In this document: positions 63,059-64,000 of the stretch, piece by piece
How positions within the stretch are numbered: position 1 is the stretch's first letter
Layout: every line of letters starts with the position of its first letter
Assembly (NCBI RefSeq): GCF_019050325.1
Contig: NZ_VOMB01000010.1
Location: forward strand, 248,001-312,000
From: [Mycobacterium] fortunisiensis
GTDB lineage: Bacteria > Actinomycetota > Actinomycetes > Mycobacteriales > Mycobacteriaceae
Direction: 5' to 3'
Length of the DNA stretch: 64,000 bases
Translations under genes and position numbers: made by a program
The notes under the pieces: model-generated
The model's input: the letters and a program-made list of their open reading frames with translations, nothing else
Told to the model about the DNA's origin: nothing
Database searches by the model: none

Positions 63059-64000
63059 GTCGCAATGCGCAGTGGTTGGCCGGGGCCGCCGGGCTGACCG
63101 CTGTCGGCACGGTGGCGGGAATGTCGGTGGCGCGTTCCCTGACCCGACGCCGCGATGAAGATCCTTATGCGGGCGAGGATTTCGAGCGCCTGGATGCCGA
63201 CCGGAGCTCGGTGGTGACGACCGCCGACGGCGTGCCGTTGGCGGTGCGCGAAGTCGGCCCCAACGATGCGCCGTTGACCGTGGTGTTCGCCCACGGGTTC
63301 TGTTTGCGGATGGGCGCGTTCCACTTTCAACGCACCCGGCTGGCCGAGCAGTGGGGCCCGCAGGTGCGGATGGTGTTCTACGACCAGCGCGGTCACGGTC
63401 AGTCCGGGGCGGCCCCGCCCGAGACGTACACCGTGGAGCAGCTCGGCCGTGATCTGGAAGCGGTTCTGGCGGTGACGGTTCCGCGGGGACCCGTGGTGTT
63501 GGTCGGCCATTCGATGGGCGGCATGACCGTGCTGTCGCATGCCCGGCAGTTTCCGCACCGCTACCCGAAGCAGGTCGTGGGGGCCGCGCTGATTTCCTCG
63601 GCAGCCGAGGGGGTGGCGCGCTCGCCGCTCGGTGAGATCCTGCGCAACCCGGCGTTGGAGGCGGTGCAGTTCGTGGCCCGTTACGCCCCGGGCGCGCTGC
63701 ACCGTACCCGCGGTGCGGCCCGCTCGGCGATCGGGCCGATTCTGCGGGCCGCGTCCTTCGGTGACGAGGCGGTCAGCCCGAGTGTGGCCGCGTTCTCGCA
63801 GCGGATGATGCACGGCACCCCGATCACCACGCTCGTCGAATTCCTGCATGCGCTGGAGGTTCACGACGAGGCCGCAGCCCTGCCGGTGCTGGCCACGGTG
63901 CCGACACTGATCGCCTGTGGTGACCGGGACCTGCTCACACCGATGGAATACTCAAAGGCCATGGCCGCACAGTTACCCCGCTCCGAGCTGGTGATCGTCG
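63055..64000 (+). CDS. Alpha/beta hydrolase, 3' end beyond window
   Basis: At least 315 codons, open to the window edge. A TTG start overlaps the alr stop. The N-terminus has a hydrophobic segment ([20 protein letters not shown]) that could be a signal anchor. The hydrolase core shows [29 protein letters not shown], the nucleophile elbow GHSMGGMT and the acid region CGDRDLLTP; the catalytic His would lie past the end. Hydrolases at this place after alr are common in mycobacteria. Substrate unknown. Confidence 0.85.
   Translation, partial: MSRNAQWLAGAAGLTAVGTVAGMSVARSLTRRRDEDPYAGEDFERLDADRSSVVTTADGVPLAVREVGPNDAPLTVVFAHGFCLRMGAFHFQRTRLAEQWGPQVRMVFYDQRGHGQSGAAPPETYTVEQLGRDLEAVLAVTVPRGPVVLVGHSMGGMTVLSHARQFPHRYPKQVVGAALISSAAEGVARSPLGEILRNPALEAVQFVARYAPGALHRTRGAARSAIGPILRAASFGDEAVSPSVAAFSQRMMHGTPITTLVEFLHALEVHDEAAALPVLATVPTLIACGDRDLLTPMEYSKAMAAQLPRSELVIV

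Overview
The window is high-GC actinobacterial DNA from a Mycobacterium/Mycolicibacterium-type genome, most likely a free-living rapid grower. The ESX-4 secretion locus (mycP4-eccD4, eccC4, an Rv3446c-type gene, esxU, esxT), rplM-rpsI-glmM, an Rv3440c/Rv3439c-type pair, glmS, nnr, gadB and alr appear in the order known from the M. tuberculosis Rv3449-Rv3423c interval. Unlike M. tuberculosis, large catabolic blocks lie between these landmarks. No tRNA, rRNA, IS element, integrase or CRISPR array was found.

Layout. 1-7.3 kb: ESX-4. 7.4-9.0 kb: a DEAD-box RNA helicase. 9.1-16.5 kb: an ethanolamine module (GAF-domain regulator, acetaldehyde-type dehydrogenase, ethanolamine permease, EutB, EutC) with a decayed FhuF-like ferric reductase gene in the middle. 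16.7-21.7 kb: L13/S9, a small secreted protein behind a structured leader, GlmM and two ESX-substrate-like proteins. 21.7-23.6 kb: an F420-type (LLM) oxidoreductase and a secreted DUF3298 protein. 23.6-51.6 kb: a catabolic island. 51.7-64 kb: Rv3438-like hydrolase, GlmS, hydrolase, a PPOX/oxygenase-reductase pair with its TetR, Nnr, GadB, a LuxR-type regulator, a tiny secreted protein, Alr and a truncated hydrolase.

The island is the most interesting part. A 12-gene minus-strand operon joins a cytochrome P450, a full Mce importer (YrbEA/B, MceA-F), an Mce-associated protein, a Cys-rich protein resembling the plant carotene isomerase D27, and a carotenoid-cleavage oxygenase. Divergent to it are SDR, Rieske oxygenase, TetR, class-3 aldehyde dehydrogenase and a second carotenoid-cleavage oxygenase. 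A 10-gene operon follows (TPP-dependent E1 alpha/beta, acyl-CoA ligase, two acyl-CoA dehydrogenases, two ferredoxins, DUF35 protein, thiolase-like protein, lone lipoyl domain), then an MDR reductase. A near-identical 20-bp dyad lies at the P450/SDR divergent promoter and at the MDR promoter, with a weaker version before E1 alpha. This suggests one regulon for uptake and breakdown of an isoprenoid, apocarotenoid or stilbenoid-like compound. The substrate is an inference.

Regulatory DNA is unusually readable. Three ECF-type promoters of the form GGAAC-N17-CGTC, the pattern associated with mycobacterial SigM, precede eccC4, esxU and the Rv3440c-like gene. There is a riboswitch-like leader before the secreted protein at 17914, twin TetR operators before the regulator at 57130, and several strong terminator hairpins.
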